A stretch of 64,000 nucleotides of DNA from Auanema rhodensis (lineage: Eukaryota > Nematoda > Chromadorea > Rhabditida > Rhabditidae): positions 5,270,001-5,334,000 of the forward strand of contig OZ059895.1 of the NCBI GenBank assembly GCA_964057225.1, given 5' to 3'. How positions within the stretch are numbered: position 1 is the first letter of the stretch; the number at the start of each line of letters is the position of its first letter. Below the pieces are notes generated by a model, which worked only from the letters and a program-made list of their open reading frames with translations, was not told the origin of the DNA and did no database searches. This document shows, piece by piece, positions 49,590 to 64,000 of this stretch. Position numbers and translations under genes: made by a program.

Positions 49590-49856
49590 AATGAGAACAA
49601 AACCGATTTATCTGAAATTAGCATGAAGCTCAAGACGTCAATATCATGTTGTGCTTTACATTCAGATACAGCTTGACATCCAAACAACTTATTTTCAACA
49701 CTAAAACCCTATTACATTGGATAGTTAAATAATGTACCTGAATCAATATGAGCAATTCTGATAGTGCATGATGACAAAATGCGCTTCAGTACATTTAAAA
49801 AAATGTTTATTAACGTAACAACATTCAGAAAACAAAACAGCAAATTAAGGATATGT

Positions 49857-49872
49857 GGCCCTAAAGAGGGCC
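49857..49872 (-). terminator. Histone mRNA 3' stem-loop of H2B (copy 3)
   Basis: Identical hairpin. Confidence 0.95.
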
Positions 49873-49904
49873 GTTGGGTTAGGTTGCAGTACAACTCTAA
49901 CAAT

Positions 49905-50276
49905 TTACTTGCTAGAGGTGTACTTGGTGACAGCCTTGGTTCCTTCAGAGACGGCGTGCTTGGCAAGTTCTCCAGGGAGGATAAGTCTGACGGCAGTCTG
50001 GACTTCGCGAGATGAGATGGTGGATCTCTTGTTGTAGTGGGCCAGACGGGAAGCCTCAGCAGCAATGCGCTCAAAAACGTCATTAACAAATGAGTTCATG
50101 ATGCTCATGGCCTTGGAGGAAATTCCAGTGTCAGGGTGGACCTGCTTAAGTACACGGTAGACGTAGACAGAGTAAGATTCCTTTCTGGACTTTCTCTTCT
50201 TCTTGTCTCCGGTACGGCTGACCTTCTGGGTCTTGGCGGCTTTCTTAGCTCCCTTGGCGGATGGCTTGGGTGGCAT
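49905..50276 (-). CDS. Histone H2B (copy 3)
   Basis: Same 123-codon protein. First histone gene right of the rearrangement. Its promoter is intact, but the H2A that should follow it downstream is missing and replaced by the protease segment. Confidence 0.98.
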   Translation of the reverse strand: MPPKPSAKGAKKAAKTQKVSRTGDKKKRKSRKESYSVYVYRVLKQVHPDTGISSKAMSIMNSFVNDVFERIAAEASRLAHYNKRSTISSREVQTAVRLILPGELAKHAVSEGTKAVTKYTSSK

Positions 50277-50678
50277 GGTTATTGCTACGCTGACGAATCA
50301 ACTGTTAATGTACAATTCGATTTGCTGACCTATATGTTAGTTAGCGCGCAAACCACGCCCCCATGCTCAGAACTCTGGTTAGAAGCTGTACTGTAAGAAG
50401 TTTAAATAATGTTCAGCTAGTAAAACATCTGAATATATTACACATATCCTATATAATATATAATAATATATAACCATATTCAAACTATTTAATATTACAA
50501 AACAATTTATATCAAAAGTCAACAAATTATTTTACCATGATAATTAGCATTGAGCGGTTGTATTCCATAGTTCTATTTAATTTTTTCCAAACAAAACAAA
50601 AAAAATTAATACAGAAAAGTTATTTATTATTATTTACATATTGATTATATCTTATAGCAATAATATTAATTTGTATGT

Positions 50679-50694
50679 GGCCCTAAAGAGGGCC
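50679..50694 (-). terminator. Histone mRNA 3' stem-loop of H4 (copy 3)
   Basis: Identical hairpin. Confidence 0.95.
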
Positions 50695-50727
50695 GTTGGG
50701 TTAGGTAATAGTCACAAGATATGCAAC

Positions 50728-51087
<360 letters not shown>

Positions 51088-51504
51088 TCATTATATTCTA
51101 GGACAGAGGAGGTCACCCTGCGACAACCCATATGAGCATTATCATCAAAAAATGCTACCAACCAGTTTTCAATATACATAGTTAAGATTATTCAAATATA
51201 CACACAGGATATAGATAAATATATTTAATTCAGCTTGAAATCATTTGAATTTTTTAAAAAATTAAAAACTTTAAAATTTACTCATATAAGGCTGTTTCAC
51301 ATGAAAGTTATTTAGATAAACTTATTTGAATGCCGTGCCATTATCATGAATTTCATTTTAAAGCCTTCAACTACTCTCTCAAAATAAACAACACATCCCA
51401 TACATTGTGACATCTACGTTAGTGTAAATAGCATAAAAGCTTGCAATAATTCATACAAAACTAATTTATTTTATCACAAATAATCATATCAAAATTAAAT
51501 TTGT

Positions 51505-51520
51505 GGCCCTAAAGAGGGCC
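51505..51520 (-). terminator. Histone mRNA 3' stem-loop of H3 (copy 3)
   Basis: Identical hairpin. Confidence 0.95.
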
Positions 51521-51546
51521 GTTGGGTTATGTAACGTTGCAAACGC

Positions 51547-52077
<531 letters not shown>

Positions 52078-52100
52078 CTAAGTTATGACGTAAAATTAAG

Positions 52101-52235
52101 ATTATATTCCACGTCTCAGCTATTTATTACGAAAACATCTCGGTTACAAAAAACAAAAATTTCAACATATTAGTTGCGAAATAGGGTTGTAAACAGCGAA
52201 CTAACCCTAGGTACAATAACGATTAACTAAACTCC
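52101..52235. repeat. ITR of DIRS derivative copy 1 (3' side)
   Basis: 135-bp inverted complement of 53594-53728 with scattered mismatches. The 37 bp outside it (52064-52100) recur inverted in the ICR. Confidence 0.88.
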
Positions 52236-52426
52236 ACAGGCTTTCAAAAACAAAACAATATTAAAATAAACATTTCCAAGTGAATTATAAAACAATGAAA
52301 CAAAATTAAGATCTTTTAAATTTGTTATATCCGTTCTTGTTATAGGTTCTCAATATGCTGAATTTACTATAAAACAATAATCAGCGGAAGGTGAAAGAAA
52401 AAGGGGTGGAAGGTGGGATTTAGAGG

Positions 52427-52497
52427 CGTGGAATATAATTGATAATTTTACGTCATAACTTAGCAAAATTATCAATTATATTCCACGTCTCAGCTAT
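52427..52497. repeat. ICR of DIRS derivative copy 1
   Basis: Holds the inverted left outer end followed by the inverted right outer end, fused at a single ATT (gcaaaattatca-att-atattccacg). It is self-complementary around gataatttt...aaaattatc. It ends 3 bp past the recombinase-remnant stop, the same spacing as in the large element. Confidence 0.85.
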
Positions 52498-52500
52498 CTT

Positions 52501-52599
52501 TCAGCAAATAACAGCGGATAGAAACGATGGAGTAAAATGATAATGTTTAAAGAAAGAGTTATCTGAACTCCAATTGGCAGCTTTGCTTATGATGACTTG
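52501..52599 (-). pseudogene. C-terminal remnant of DIRS tyrosine recombinase
   Basis: In one minus frame this encodes about 32 residues with AANWSSDNSFFKHYHF before a stop. They match AANWKSDTSFFKHYCR of the large element and retain the Trp and the nucleophile Tyr. The Gag frame runs over the same bases in another frame, so the remnant is out of frame and not expressed as such. It marks the right side of the internal deletion. Confidence 0.85.
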
Positions 52600-53557
52600 C
52601 TTCGTTAGAGACTCCGAGTTCATCACGTAGAGAGCGTCCAAATAGGTCTACAGCTTCAAGCTGAAAAGAGCTGGAGTTAATATTCTTATTTAACTTACTT
52701 AAGTATACTCCGGAACTGTGGTCTACTGAGGACGACGAAGATAATGATGCTTTACGAAAGCTGGGCATACCGCTTGTAGGGCGAGAAATGCCCATCCGGA
52801 GAAGATAGAATTCGCGATGTAGCGAAATATGCGTCCTTATATCAGCACTGAACAGCCGTTCCATAACTGAGAGATATCCAGCTAGTTTGGGATGGAAAGG
52901 AGCTCCTTTATCGTCGGAACCCAAGACTCTAGCCACTGCGATGAGGTTCAGAGTTTTCAGGTCAATTTCGTACAGTCCTTTCATCTCGGAGTCGGAGACT
53001 TCAAAGCCGGTACGAGAAGAGGTTTCTACCAGACTAATCAGCTTTTTATCCACAATTGGGATGTCCACGTACTTGCTATCCACGTGTGGGAGCTCGCTGA
53101 TGAGCGATACACGGTCCGTCTGGGACATATATAGGCCAGAAGCCAAGTGCTCAAAATTGTCCAATTGAGCCTTGCTAAGGCTAAACGTATTGCGAGATTT
53201 ATTTTCCAGGACCACTGTTGGAGATGGAATACTCTCCCAGACTGGTCGGGCTCTGGGTTGTGGACTGGAGCGAGATCTGGATCGAGATCTCCAGCTACCA
53301 TCCGTTTTGAAACGAGAAAGGGAGAACGAATTCCGCCCCAAGCGGGCAGGAATTCTACGTCGAGGAAGACGTACCTCTCGCAATCTGGAACGAGATCGAT
53401 TGTGGGCGAGAGAAGTTGATCTGGAACGAGATCGGTTGTTTGCGAGAGAATTTGATTCTTCCTTGTCATGAAGCCGGTAAGAAACCTTCGGGCGTAGAGG
53501 AGAGATATCCGGAGAAGAAACGTCTTCATTTTCTTCTCTATGAGGAGAGGAAACCAT
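52559..53557 (-). CDS. Gag-like protein of DIRS derivative (copy 1)
   Basis: 332 residues from the ATG at 53555-53557. The N-terminal third is Arg/Ser-rich (RSRSRS runs). The core (NFEHLASGL, RVSLISELP, KGLYEIDL, LAGYLSVMERLFSADIRT, LLRMGISRPTSGMPSFRK) matches Gag of the large element. A 48-nt intron (52661-52708, donor GGA|GTATAC, acceptor CTCTTTTCAG|CTT) sits where the large element has its Gag-RT intron. Being a multiple of three and stop-free, it can be spliced or kept. After it comes EAVDLFGRSLRDEL, the counterpart of the large element's RT beginning, then the deletion joint and a short frameshifted tail. The intact frame suggests it was functional recently. Confidence 0.82.
   Translation of the reverse strand: MVSSPHREENEDVSSPDISPLRPKVSYRLHDKEESNSLANNRSRSRSTSLAHNRSRSRLREVRLPRRRIPARLGRNSFSLSRFKTDGSWRSRSRSRSSPQPRARPVWESIPSPTVVLENKSRNTFSLSKAQLDNFEHLASGLYMSQTDRVSLISELPHVDSKYVDIPIVDKKLISLVETSSRTGFEVSDSEMKGLYEIDLKTLNLIAVARVLGSDDKGAPFHPKLAGYLSVMERLFSADIRTHISLHREFYLLRMGISRPTSGMPSFRKASLSSSSSVDHSSGVYLSKLNKNINSSSFQLEAVDLFGRSLRDELGVSNEASHHKQSCQLEFR
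52661..52708 (-). other. 48-nt in-frame intron in Gag of DIRS derivative (copy 1)
   Basis: Position-homologous to the 43-nt intron at 21058-21100. Acceptor CTCTTTTCAG is the nematode consensus; donor GTATAC is weaker, and a second GTAAGT lies 10 nt inside. Copy 2: 57862-57909. Confidence 0.65.
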
Positions 53558-53593
53558 GGTCACCGAGTAGTAGGAGTTCTCAAATAAAAATGA

Positions 53594-53728
53594 GGAGTTA
53601 AGTTAATTGTTATTGTACCTAGGGTTAGTACGCTGTTTACAAACCTATTTCGCAACTAATATGTTGAAATTTTTGTTTTTTGTAACCGAGATGTTTTCGT
53701 AATAAATAGCTGAGACGCGGAATGAAAT
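53594..53728. repeat. ITR of DIRS derivative copy 1 (5' side)
   Basis: Inverted complement of 52101-52235. Its outermost bases are diverged (gcggaatgaaat against the expected gtggaatataat), which may impair further recombination. Confidence 0.88.
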
Positions 53729-54157
53729 ATTATATTCAAAAAAAAGATGCCTTAACATATTGTATTTAATGTAAACAACTTAAATTCAAATTTAAAAACA
53801 TAACCTTACTCTTCTTCTCAACAGTAATCTTTTTTTTTTTTGGATTTCTAACAAAAAACATGAATCAAAGGTAAATGCTATGAAAATTCAAAGATTAGAA
53901 GAAAAACAATTCTCCTTAATCTTTAAAGTTTCAGATAATTAGTTAACTATGAATAGCATCAAAAAACTAAGCTTATCACCCTCTCCTTATAAGTAGACAA
54001 TTAAAAAATTCAACCGCTTATCATCAGTCCACATTTAAAATGATGGAGCACACACACTTTGAAACTGAGGTATTTTTGAAATTATTATTGAAACATCCAA
54101 CATATTTTTATTTGAATTACACAATTATTAACTCATACAGAATAAAAAGAGTAATGT
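53729..54157. other. Remainder of H3-H2A spacer beyond the DIRS derivative
   Basis: Standard spacer sequence (attatattc onward, T12 tract) up to the H2A stem-loop; no gene. The second long unit has the same at 58930-59358. Confidence 0.8.
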
Positions 54158-54173
54158 GGCCCTAAAGAGGGCC
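54158..54173 (-). terminator. Histone mRNA 3' stem-loop of H2A (copy 3)
   Basis: Identical hairpin. Confidence 0.95.
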
Positions 54174-54201
54174 GTTGGGTTAGATGATAGCAGCACATCA
54201 C

Positions 54202-54585
54202 TTATTCCTTTTCTCCGGCAGTCTTCTTGGGGAGAAGGCTGGCTTGGATGTTTGGAAGAACTCCTCCTTGAGCGATGGTTACACCGGAAAGAAGTTTGTT
54301 CAACTCTTCGTCATTTCTGACGGCAAGTTGAAGATGGCGAGGGTTGATTCTGCTCTTCTTGTTATCACGGGCAGCGTTACCAGCCAACTCAAGAACTTCA
54401 GCGGCAAGATATTCAAGAACGGCAGCAAGGTAGACTGGAGCTCCGGCACCAACACGCTTAGCGTAGTTACCTTTGCGAAGCATACGATGAAGACGTCCAA
54501 CAGGGAATTGAAGTCCTGCTCTTGAAGAACGGGACTTGGCCTTTCCGCCGGTCTTAGCTTTTCCTCCTTTTCCACGTCCAGACAT
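54202..54585 (-). CDS. Histone H2A (copy 3)
   Basis: Same 127-codon protein; normal promoter upstream. Confidence 0.98.
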   Translation of the reverse strand: MSGRGKGGKAKTGGKAKSRSSRAGLQFPVGRLHRMLRKGNYAKRVGAGAPVYLAAVLEYLAAEVLELAGNAARDNKKSRINPRHLQLAVRNDEELNKLLSGVTIAQGGVLPNIQASLLPKKTAGEKE

Positions 54586-55057
54586 GATGATAGCTAGTGG
54601 TGAGTTGTGAGACTCGTTAACCCCAAACAAATTGCGCACGCACTATATACAGTATAGCAAGCAAGCTCCGCCCACCACCTTCCTTTGTTGCAGGACTAAA
54701 TTTTAAAAAATGAAAACTTATGTACAATTAAAAATGAAACAACATCATATCTAATATAGTTAGTTATAATATAAAATTGCAATTATGCATAATGAGAACA
54801 AAACCGATTTATCTGAAATTAGCATGAAGCTCAAGACGTCAATATCATGTTGTGCTTTACATTCAGATACAGCTTGACATCCAAACAACTTATTTTCAAC
54901 ACTAAAACCCTATTACATTGGATAGTTAAATAATGTACCTGAATCAATATGAGCAATTCTGATAGTGCATGATGACAAAATGCGCTTCAGTACATTTAAA
55001 AAAATGTTTATTAACGTAACAACATTCAGAAAACAAAACAGCAAATTAAGGATATGT

Positions 55058-55073
55058 GGCCCTAAAGAGGGCC
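55058..55073 (-). terminator. Histone mRNA 3' stem-loop of H2B (copy 4)
   Basis: Identical hairpin. Confidence 0.95.
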
Positions 55074-55105
55074 GTTGGGTTAGGTTGCAGTACAACTCTA
55101 ACAAT

Positions 55106-55477
55106 TTACTTGCTAGAGGTGTACTTGGTGACAGCCTTGGTTCCTTCAGAGACGGCGTGCTTGGCAAGTTCTCCAGGGAGGATAAGTCTGACGGCAGTCT
55201 GGACTTCGCGAGATGAGATGGTGGATCTCTTGTTGTAGTGGGCCAGACGGGAAGCCTCAGCAGCAATGCGCTCAAAAACGTCATTAACAAATGAGTTCAT
55301 GATGCTCATGGCCTTGGAGGAAATTCCAGTGTCAGGGTGGACCTGCTTAAGTACACGGTAGACGTAGACAGAGTAAGATTCCTTTCTGGACTTTCTCTTC
55401 TTCTTGTCTCCGGTACGGCTGACCTTCTGGGTCTTGGCGGCTTTCTTAGCTCCCTTGGCGGATGGCTTGGGTGGCAT
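55106..55477 (-). CDS. Histone H2B (copy 4)
   Basis: Same protein; upstream spacer has the long-unit t variant. Confidence 0.98.
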   Translation of the reverse strand: MPPKPSAKGAKKAAKTQKVSRTGDKKKRKSRKESYSVYVYRVLKQVHPDTGISSKAMSIMNSFVNDVFERIAAEASRLAHYNKRSTISSREVQTAVRLILPGELAKHAVSEGTKAVTKYTSSK

Positions 55478-55879
55478 GGTTATTGCTACGCTGACGAATC
55501 AACTGTTAATGTACAATTCGATTTGCTGACCTATATGTTAGTTAGCGCGCAAACCACGCCCCCATGCTCAGAACTCTGGTTAGAAGCTGTACTGTAAGAA
55601 GTTTAAATAATGTTCAGCTAGTAAAACATCTGAATATATTACACATATCCTATATAATATATAATAATATATAACCATATTCAAACTATTTAATATTACA
55701 AAACAATTTATATCAAAAGTCAACAAATTATTTTACCATGATAATTAGCATTGAGCGGTTGTATTCCATAGTTCTATTTAATTTTTTCCAAACAAAACAA
55801 AAAAAATTAATACAGAAAAGTTATTTATTATTATTTACATATTGATTATATCTTATAGCAATAATATTAATTTGTATGT

Positions 55880-55895
55880 GGCCCTAAAGAGGGCC
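55880..55895 (-). terminator. Histone mRNA 3' stem-loop of H4 (copy 4)
   Basis: Identical hairpin. Confidence 0.95.
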
Positions 55896-55928
55896 GTTGG
55901 GTTAGGTAATAGTCACAAGATATGCAAC

Positions 55929-56288
<360 letters not shown>

Positions 56289-56705
56289 TCATTATATTCT
56301 AGGACAGAGGAGGTCACCCTGCGACAACCCATATGAGCATTATCATCAAAAAATGCTACCAACCAGTTTTCAATATACATAGTTAAGATTATTCAAATAT
56401 ACACACAGGATATAGATAAATATATTTAATTCAGCTTGAAATCATTTGAATTTTTTAAAAAATTAAAAACTTTAAAATTTACTCATATAAGGCTGTTTCA
56501 CATGAAAGTTATTTAGATAAACTTATTTGAATGCCGTGCCATTATCATGAATTTCATTTTAAAGCCTTCAACTACTCTCTCAAAATAAACAACACATCCC
56601 ATACATTGTGACATCTACGTTAGTGTAAATAGCATAAAAGCTTGCAATAATTCATACAAAACTAATTTATTTTATCACAAATAATCATATCAAAATTAAA
56701 TTTGT

Positions 56706-56721
56706 GGCCCTAAAGAGGGCC
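56706..56721 (-). terminator. Histone mRNA 3' stem-loop of H3 (copy 4)
   Basis: Identical hairpin. Confidence 0.95.
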
Positions 56722-56747
56722 GTTGGGTTATGTAACGTTGCAAACGC

Positions 56748-58929
<2,182 letters not shown>

Positions 58930-59358
58930 ATTATATTCAAAAAAAAGATGCCTTAACATATTGTATTTAATGTAAACAACTTAAATTCAAATTTAAAAAC
59001 ATAACCTTACTCTTCTTCTCAACAGTAATCTTTTTTTTTTTTGGATTTCTAACAAAAAACATGAATCAAAGGTAAATGCTATGAAAATTCAAAGATTAGA
59101 AGAAAAACAATTCTCCTTAATCTTTAAAGTTTCAGATAATTAGTTAACTATGAATAGCATCAAAAAACTAAGCTTATCACCCTCTCCTTATAAGTAGACA
59201 ATTAAAAAATTCAACCGCTTATCATCAGTCCACATTTAAAATGATGGAGCACACACACTTTGAAACTGAGGTATTTTTGAAATTATTATTGAAACATCCA
59301 ACATATTTTTATTTGAATTACACAATTATTAACTCATACAGAATAAAAAGAGTAATGT

Positions 59359-59374
59359 GGCCCTAAAGAGGGCC
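59359..59374 (-). terminator. Histone mRNA 3' stem-loop of H2A (copy 4)
   Basis: Identical hairpin. Confidence 0.95.
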
Positions 59375-59402
59375 GTTGGGTTAGATGATAGCAGCACATC
59401 AC

Positions 59403-59786
59403 TTATTCCTTTTCTCCGGCAGTCTTCTTGGGGAGAAGGCTGGCTTGGATGTTTGGAAGAACTCCTCCTTGAGCGATGGTTACACCGGAAAGAAGTTTGT
59501 TCAACTCTTCGTCATTTCTGACGGCAAGTTGAAGATGGCGAGGGTTGATTCTGCTCTTCTTGTTATCACGGGCAGCGTTACCAGCCAACTCAAGAACTTC
59601 AGCGGCAAGATATTCAAGAACGGCAGCAAGGTAGACTGGAGCTCCGGCACCAACACGCTTAGCGTAGTTACCTTTGCGAAGCATACGATGAAGACGTCCA
59701 ACAGGGAATTGAAGTCCTGCTCTTGAAGAACGGGACTTGGCCTTTCCGCCGGTCTTAGCTTTTCCTCCTTTTCCACGTCCAGACAT
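59403..59786 (-). CDS. Histone H2A (copy 4)
   Basis: Same protein. Last gene of the second long unit in coordinate order; the spacer beyond it switches to the third marker type (acattaaaaaaaa near 60194). Confidence 0.98.
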   Translation of the reverse strand: MSGRGKGGKAKTGGKAKSRSSRAGLQFPVGRLHRMLRKGNYAKRVGAGAPVYLAAVLEYLAAEVLELAGNAARDNKKSRINPRHLQLAVRNDEELNKLLSGVTIAQGGVLPNIQASLLPKKTAGEKE

Positions 59787-60258
59787 GATGATAGCTAGTG
59801 GTGAGTTGTGAGACTCGTTAACCCCAAACAAATTGCGCACGCACTATATACAGTATAGCAAGCAAGCTCCGCCCACCACCTTCCTTTGTTGCAGGACTAA
59901 ATTTTAAAAAATGAAAACTTATGTACAATTAAAAATGAAACAACATCATATCTAATATAGTTAGTTATAATATAAAATTGCAATTATGCATAATGAGAAC
60001 AAAACCGATTTATCTGAAATTAGCATGAAGCTCAAGACGTCAATATCATGTTGTGCTTTACATTCAGATACAGCTTGACATCCAAACAACTTATTTTCAA
60101 CACTAAAACCCTATTACATTGGATAGTTAAATAATGTACCTGAATCAATATGAGCAATTCTGATAGTGCATGATGACAAAATGCGCTTCAGTACATTAAA
60201 AAAAATGTTTATTAACGTAACAACATTCAGAAAACAAAACAGCAAATTAAGGATATGT

Positions 60259-60274
60259 GGCCCTAAAGAGGGCC
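60259..60274 (-). terminator. Histone mRNA 3' stem-loop of H2B (copy 5)
   Basis: Identical hairpin. Confidence 0.95.
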
Positions 60275-60306
60275 GTTGGGTTAGGTTGCAGTACAACTCT
60301 AACAAT

Positions 60307-60678
60307 TTACTTGCTAGAGGTGTACTTGGTGACAGCCTTGGTTCCTTCAGAGACGGCGTGCTTGGCAAGTTCTCCAGGGAGGATAAGTCTGACGGCAGTC
60401 TGGACTTCGCGAGATGAGATGGTGGATCTCTTGTTGTAGTGGGCCAGACGGGAAGCCTCAGCAGCAATGCGCTCAAAAACGTCATTAACAAATGAGTTCA
60501 TGATGCTCATGGCCTTGGAGGAAATTCCAGTGTCAGGGTGGACCTGCTTAAGTACACGGTAGACGTAGACAGAGTAAGATTCCTTTCTGGACTTTCTCTT
60601 CTTCTTGTCTCCGGTACGGCTGACCTTCTGGGTCTTGGCGGCTTTCTTAGCTCCCTTGGCGGATGGCTTGGGTGGCAT
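60307..60678 (-). CDS. Histone H2B (copy 5)
   Basis: Same protein; spacer markers are those of the standard 3,546-bp unit again. Confidence 0.98.
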   Translation of the reverse strand: MPPKPSAKGAKKAAKTQKVSRTGDKKKRKSRKESYSVYVYRVLKQVHPDTGISSKAMSIMNSFVNDVFERIAAEASRLAHYNKRSTISSREVQTAVRLILPGELAKHAVSEGTKAVTKYTSSK

Positions 60679-61082
60679 GGTTATTGCTACGCTGACGAAT
60701 CAACTGTTAATGTACAACTCGATTTGCTGACCTATATGTTAGTTAGCGCGCAAACCACGCCCCCATGCTCAGAACTCTGGTTAGAAGCTGTACTGTAAGA
60801 AGTTTAAATAATGTTCAGCTAGTAAAACATCTGAATATATTACACATATCCTATATAATATATAATAATATATAACCATATTCAAACTATTTAATATTAC
60901 AAAACAATTTATATCAAAAGTCAACAAATTATTTTACCATGATAATTAGCATTGAGCGGTTGTATTCCATATAGTTCTATTTAATTTTTTCCAAACAAAA
61001 CAAAAAAAATTAATACAGAAAAGTTATTTATTATTATTTACATATTGATTATATCTTATAGCAATAATATTAATTTGTATGT

Positions 61083-61098
61083 GGCCCTAAAGAGGGCC
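61083..61098 (-). terminator. Histone mRNA 3' stem-loop of H4 (copy 5)
   Basis: Identical hairpin. Confidence 0.95.
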
Positions 61099-61131
61099 GT
61101 TGGGTTAGGTAATAGTCACAAGATATGCAAC

Positions 61132-61491
<360 letters not shown>

Positions 61492-61908
61492 TCATTATAT
61501 ACTAGGACAGAGGAGGTCACCCTGCGACAACCCATATGAGCATTATCATCAAAAAATGCTACCAACCAGTTTTCAATATACATAGTTAAGATTATTCAAA
61601 TATACACACAGGATATAGATAAATATATTTAATTCAGCTTGAAATCATTTGAATTTTTTAAAAAATTAAAAACTTTAAAATTTACTCATATAAGGCTGTT
61701 TCACATGAAAGTTATTTAGATAAACTTATTTGAATGCCGTGACATTATCATGAATTTCATTTTAAAGCCTTCAACTACTCTCTCAAAATAAACAACACAT
61801 CCCATACATTGTGACATCTACGTTAGTGTAAATAGCATAAAAGCTTGCAATAATTCATACAAAACTAATTTATTTTATCACAAATAATCATATCAAAATT
61901 AAATTTGT

Positions 61909-61924
61909 GGCCCTAAAGAGGGCC
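61909..61924 (-). terminator. Histone mRNA 3' stem-loop of H3 (copy 5)
   Basis: Identical hairpin. Confidence 0.95.
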
Positions 61925-61950
61925 GTTGGGTTATGTAACGTTGCAAACGC

Positions 61951-62475
<525 letters not shown>

Positions 62476-62904
62476 TTATATTCAAAAAAAAGATGCCTTA
62501 ACATATTGTATTTAATGTAAACAACTTAAATTCAAATTTAAAAACATAACCTTACTCTTCTTCTCAACAGTAATCTTTTTTTTTTTTTGGATTTCTAACA
62601 AAAAACATGAATCAAAGGTAAATGCTATGAAAATTCAAAGATTAGAAGAAAAACAATTCTCCTTAATCTTTAAAGTTTCAGATAATTAGTTAACTATGAA
62701 TAGCATCAAAAAACTAAGCTTATCACCCTCTCCTTATAAGTAGACAATTAAAAAATTCAACCGCTTATCATCAGTCCACATTTAAAATGATGGAGCACAC
62801 ACACTTTGAAACTGAGGTATTTTTGAAATTATTATTGAAACATCCAACATATTTTTATTTGAATTACACAATTATTAACTCATACAGAATAAAAAGAGTA
62901 ATGT

Positions 62905-62920
62905 GGCCCTAAAGAGGGCC
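62905..62920 (-). terminator. Histone mRNA 3' stem-loop of H2A (copy 5)
   Basis: Identical hairpin. Confidence 0.95.
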
Positions 62921-62948
62921 GTTGGGTTAGATGATAGCAGCACATCAC

Positions 62949-63332
62949 TTATTCCTTTTCTCCGGCAGTCTTCTTGGGGAGAAGGCTGGCTTGGATGTTT
63001 GGAAGAACTCCTCCTTGAGCGATGGTTACACCGGAAAGAAGTTTGTTCAACTCTTCGTCATTTCTGACGGCAAGTTGAAGATGGCGAGGGTTGATTCTGC
63101 TCTTCTTGTTATCACGGGCAGCGTTACCAGCCAACTCAAGAACTTCAGCGGCAAGATATTCAAGAACGGCAGCAAGGTAGACTGGAGCTCCGGCACCAAC
63201 ACGCTTAGCGTAGTTACCTTTGCGAAGCATACGATGAAGACGTCCAACAGGGAATTGAAGTCCTGCTCTTGAAGAACGGGACTTGGCCTTTCCGCCGGTC
63301 TTAGCTTTTCCTCCTTTTCCACGTCCAGACAT
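62949..63332 (-). CDS. Histone H2A (copy 5)
   Basis: Same protein and promoter as the first copy. Confidence 0.98.
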   Translation of the reverse strand: MSGRGKGGKAKTGGKAKSRSSRAGLQFPVGRLHRMLRKGNYAKRVGAGAPVYLAAVLEYLAAEVLELAGNAARDNKKSRINPRHLQLAVRNDEELNKLLSGVTIAQGGVLPNIQASLLPKKTAGEKE

Positions 63333-63804
63333 GATGATAGCTAGTGGTGAGTTGTGAGACTCGTTAACCCCAAACAAATTGCGCACGCACTATATACAGT
63401 ATAGCAAGCAAGCTCCGCCCACCACCTTCCTTTGTTGCAGGACTAAATTTTAAAAAATGAAAACTTATGTACAATTAAAAATGAAACAACATCATATCTA
63501 ATATAGTTAGTTATAATATAAAATTGCAATTATGCATAATGAGAACAAAACCGATTTATCTGAAATTAGCATGAAGCTCAAGACGTCAATATCATGTTGT
63601 GCTTTACATTCAGATACAGCTTGACATCCAAACAACTTATTTTCAACACTAAAACCCTATTACATTGGATAGTTAAATAATGTACCTGAATCAATATGAG
63701 CAATTCTGATAGTGCATGATGACAAAATGCGCTTCAGTACATTAAAAAAAATGTTTATTAACGTAACAACATTCAGAAAACAAAACAGCAAATTAAGGAT
63801 ATGT

Positions 63805-63820
63805 GGCCCTAAAGAGGGCC
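63805..63820 (-). terminator. Histone mRNA 3' stem-loop of H2B (copy 6)
   Basis: Identical hairpin. Confidence 0.95.
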
Positions 63821-63852
63821 GTTGGGTTAGGTTGCAGTACAACTCTAACAAT

Positions 63853-64000
<148 letters not shown>

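Overview
The window is eukaryotic and most likely from a free-living (rhabditid-type) nematode. The evidence is: replication-dependent core histones closely resembling Caenorhabditis ones (remembered, not searched); histone 3' stem-loops of the nematode type (GGCCCT-CTTT-AGGGCC); very short introns (43 to 51 nt) with GTAAGT-like donors and TTTTCAG-like acceptors; and AT-rich spacers. Genus and species cannot be fixed from the sequence alone.

Layout. (1) 1-7979: a head-to-tail core-histone array on the minus strand. The repeat unit is about 3,546 bp and carries, in transcription order, H3-H4-H2B-H2A, with no H1. The array breaks off inside an H3 gene. (2) 7980-48011: about 179 tandem copies of a 199-bp satellite (48 copies left and about 131 right of an insertion). 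(3) 17554-22013: a complete-looking DIRS1-type tyrosine-recombinase retrotransposon inside the satellite, minus strand. It has 176-bp inverted terminal repeats, Gag, reverse transcriptase/RNase H, tyrosine recombinase, and an internal complementary region that holds the exact circle junction. (4) 48012-49589: a unique segment with a four-exon trypsin-fold protease-like gene on the minus strand. (5) 49590-64000: the histone array resumes. Two of its units are 5,201 bp long because each carries an identical 1.66-kb internally deleted, gag-retaining DIRS derivative between H3 and H2A (52064-53728 and 57265-58929). The last unit returns to the 3,546-bp form.

How it fits together. Twenty complete core-histone genes (five each of H2A, H2B, H3, H4), two window-edge partial genes and one truncated H3 are present. 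All copies of each type encode identical proteins, as expected of a concertedly evolving array supplying histones in S phase. The left and right breakpoints correspond to loss of 1,271 bp of one histone unit (5' part of H3, its promoter, H2A and part of the H2A upstream spacer), replaced by about 41.6 kb of satellite plus protease segment. Both DIRS elements inserted at an AAT trinucleotide with no visible target duplication. The satellite insertion is exactly conservative: the interrupted monomer is still 199 nt. Gag and RT of the large element are joined in frame by a 43-nt intron, and the derivative retains a homologous 48-nt intron. The derivative has been amplified together with the histone unit.
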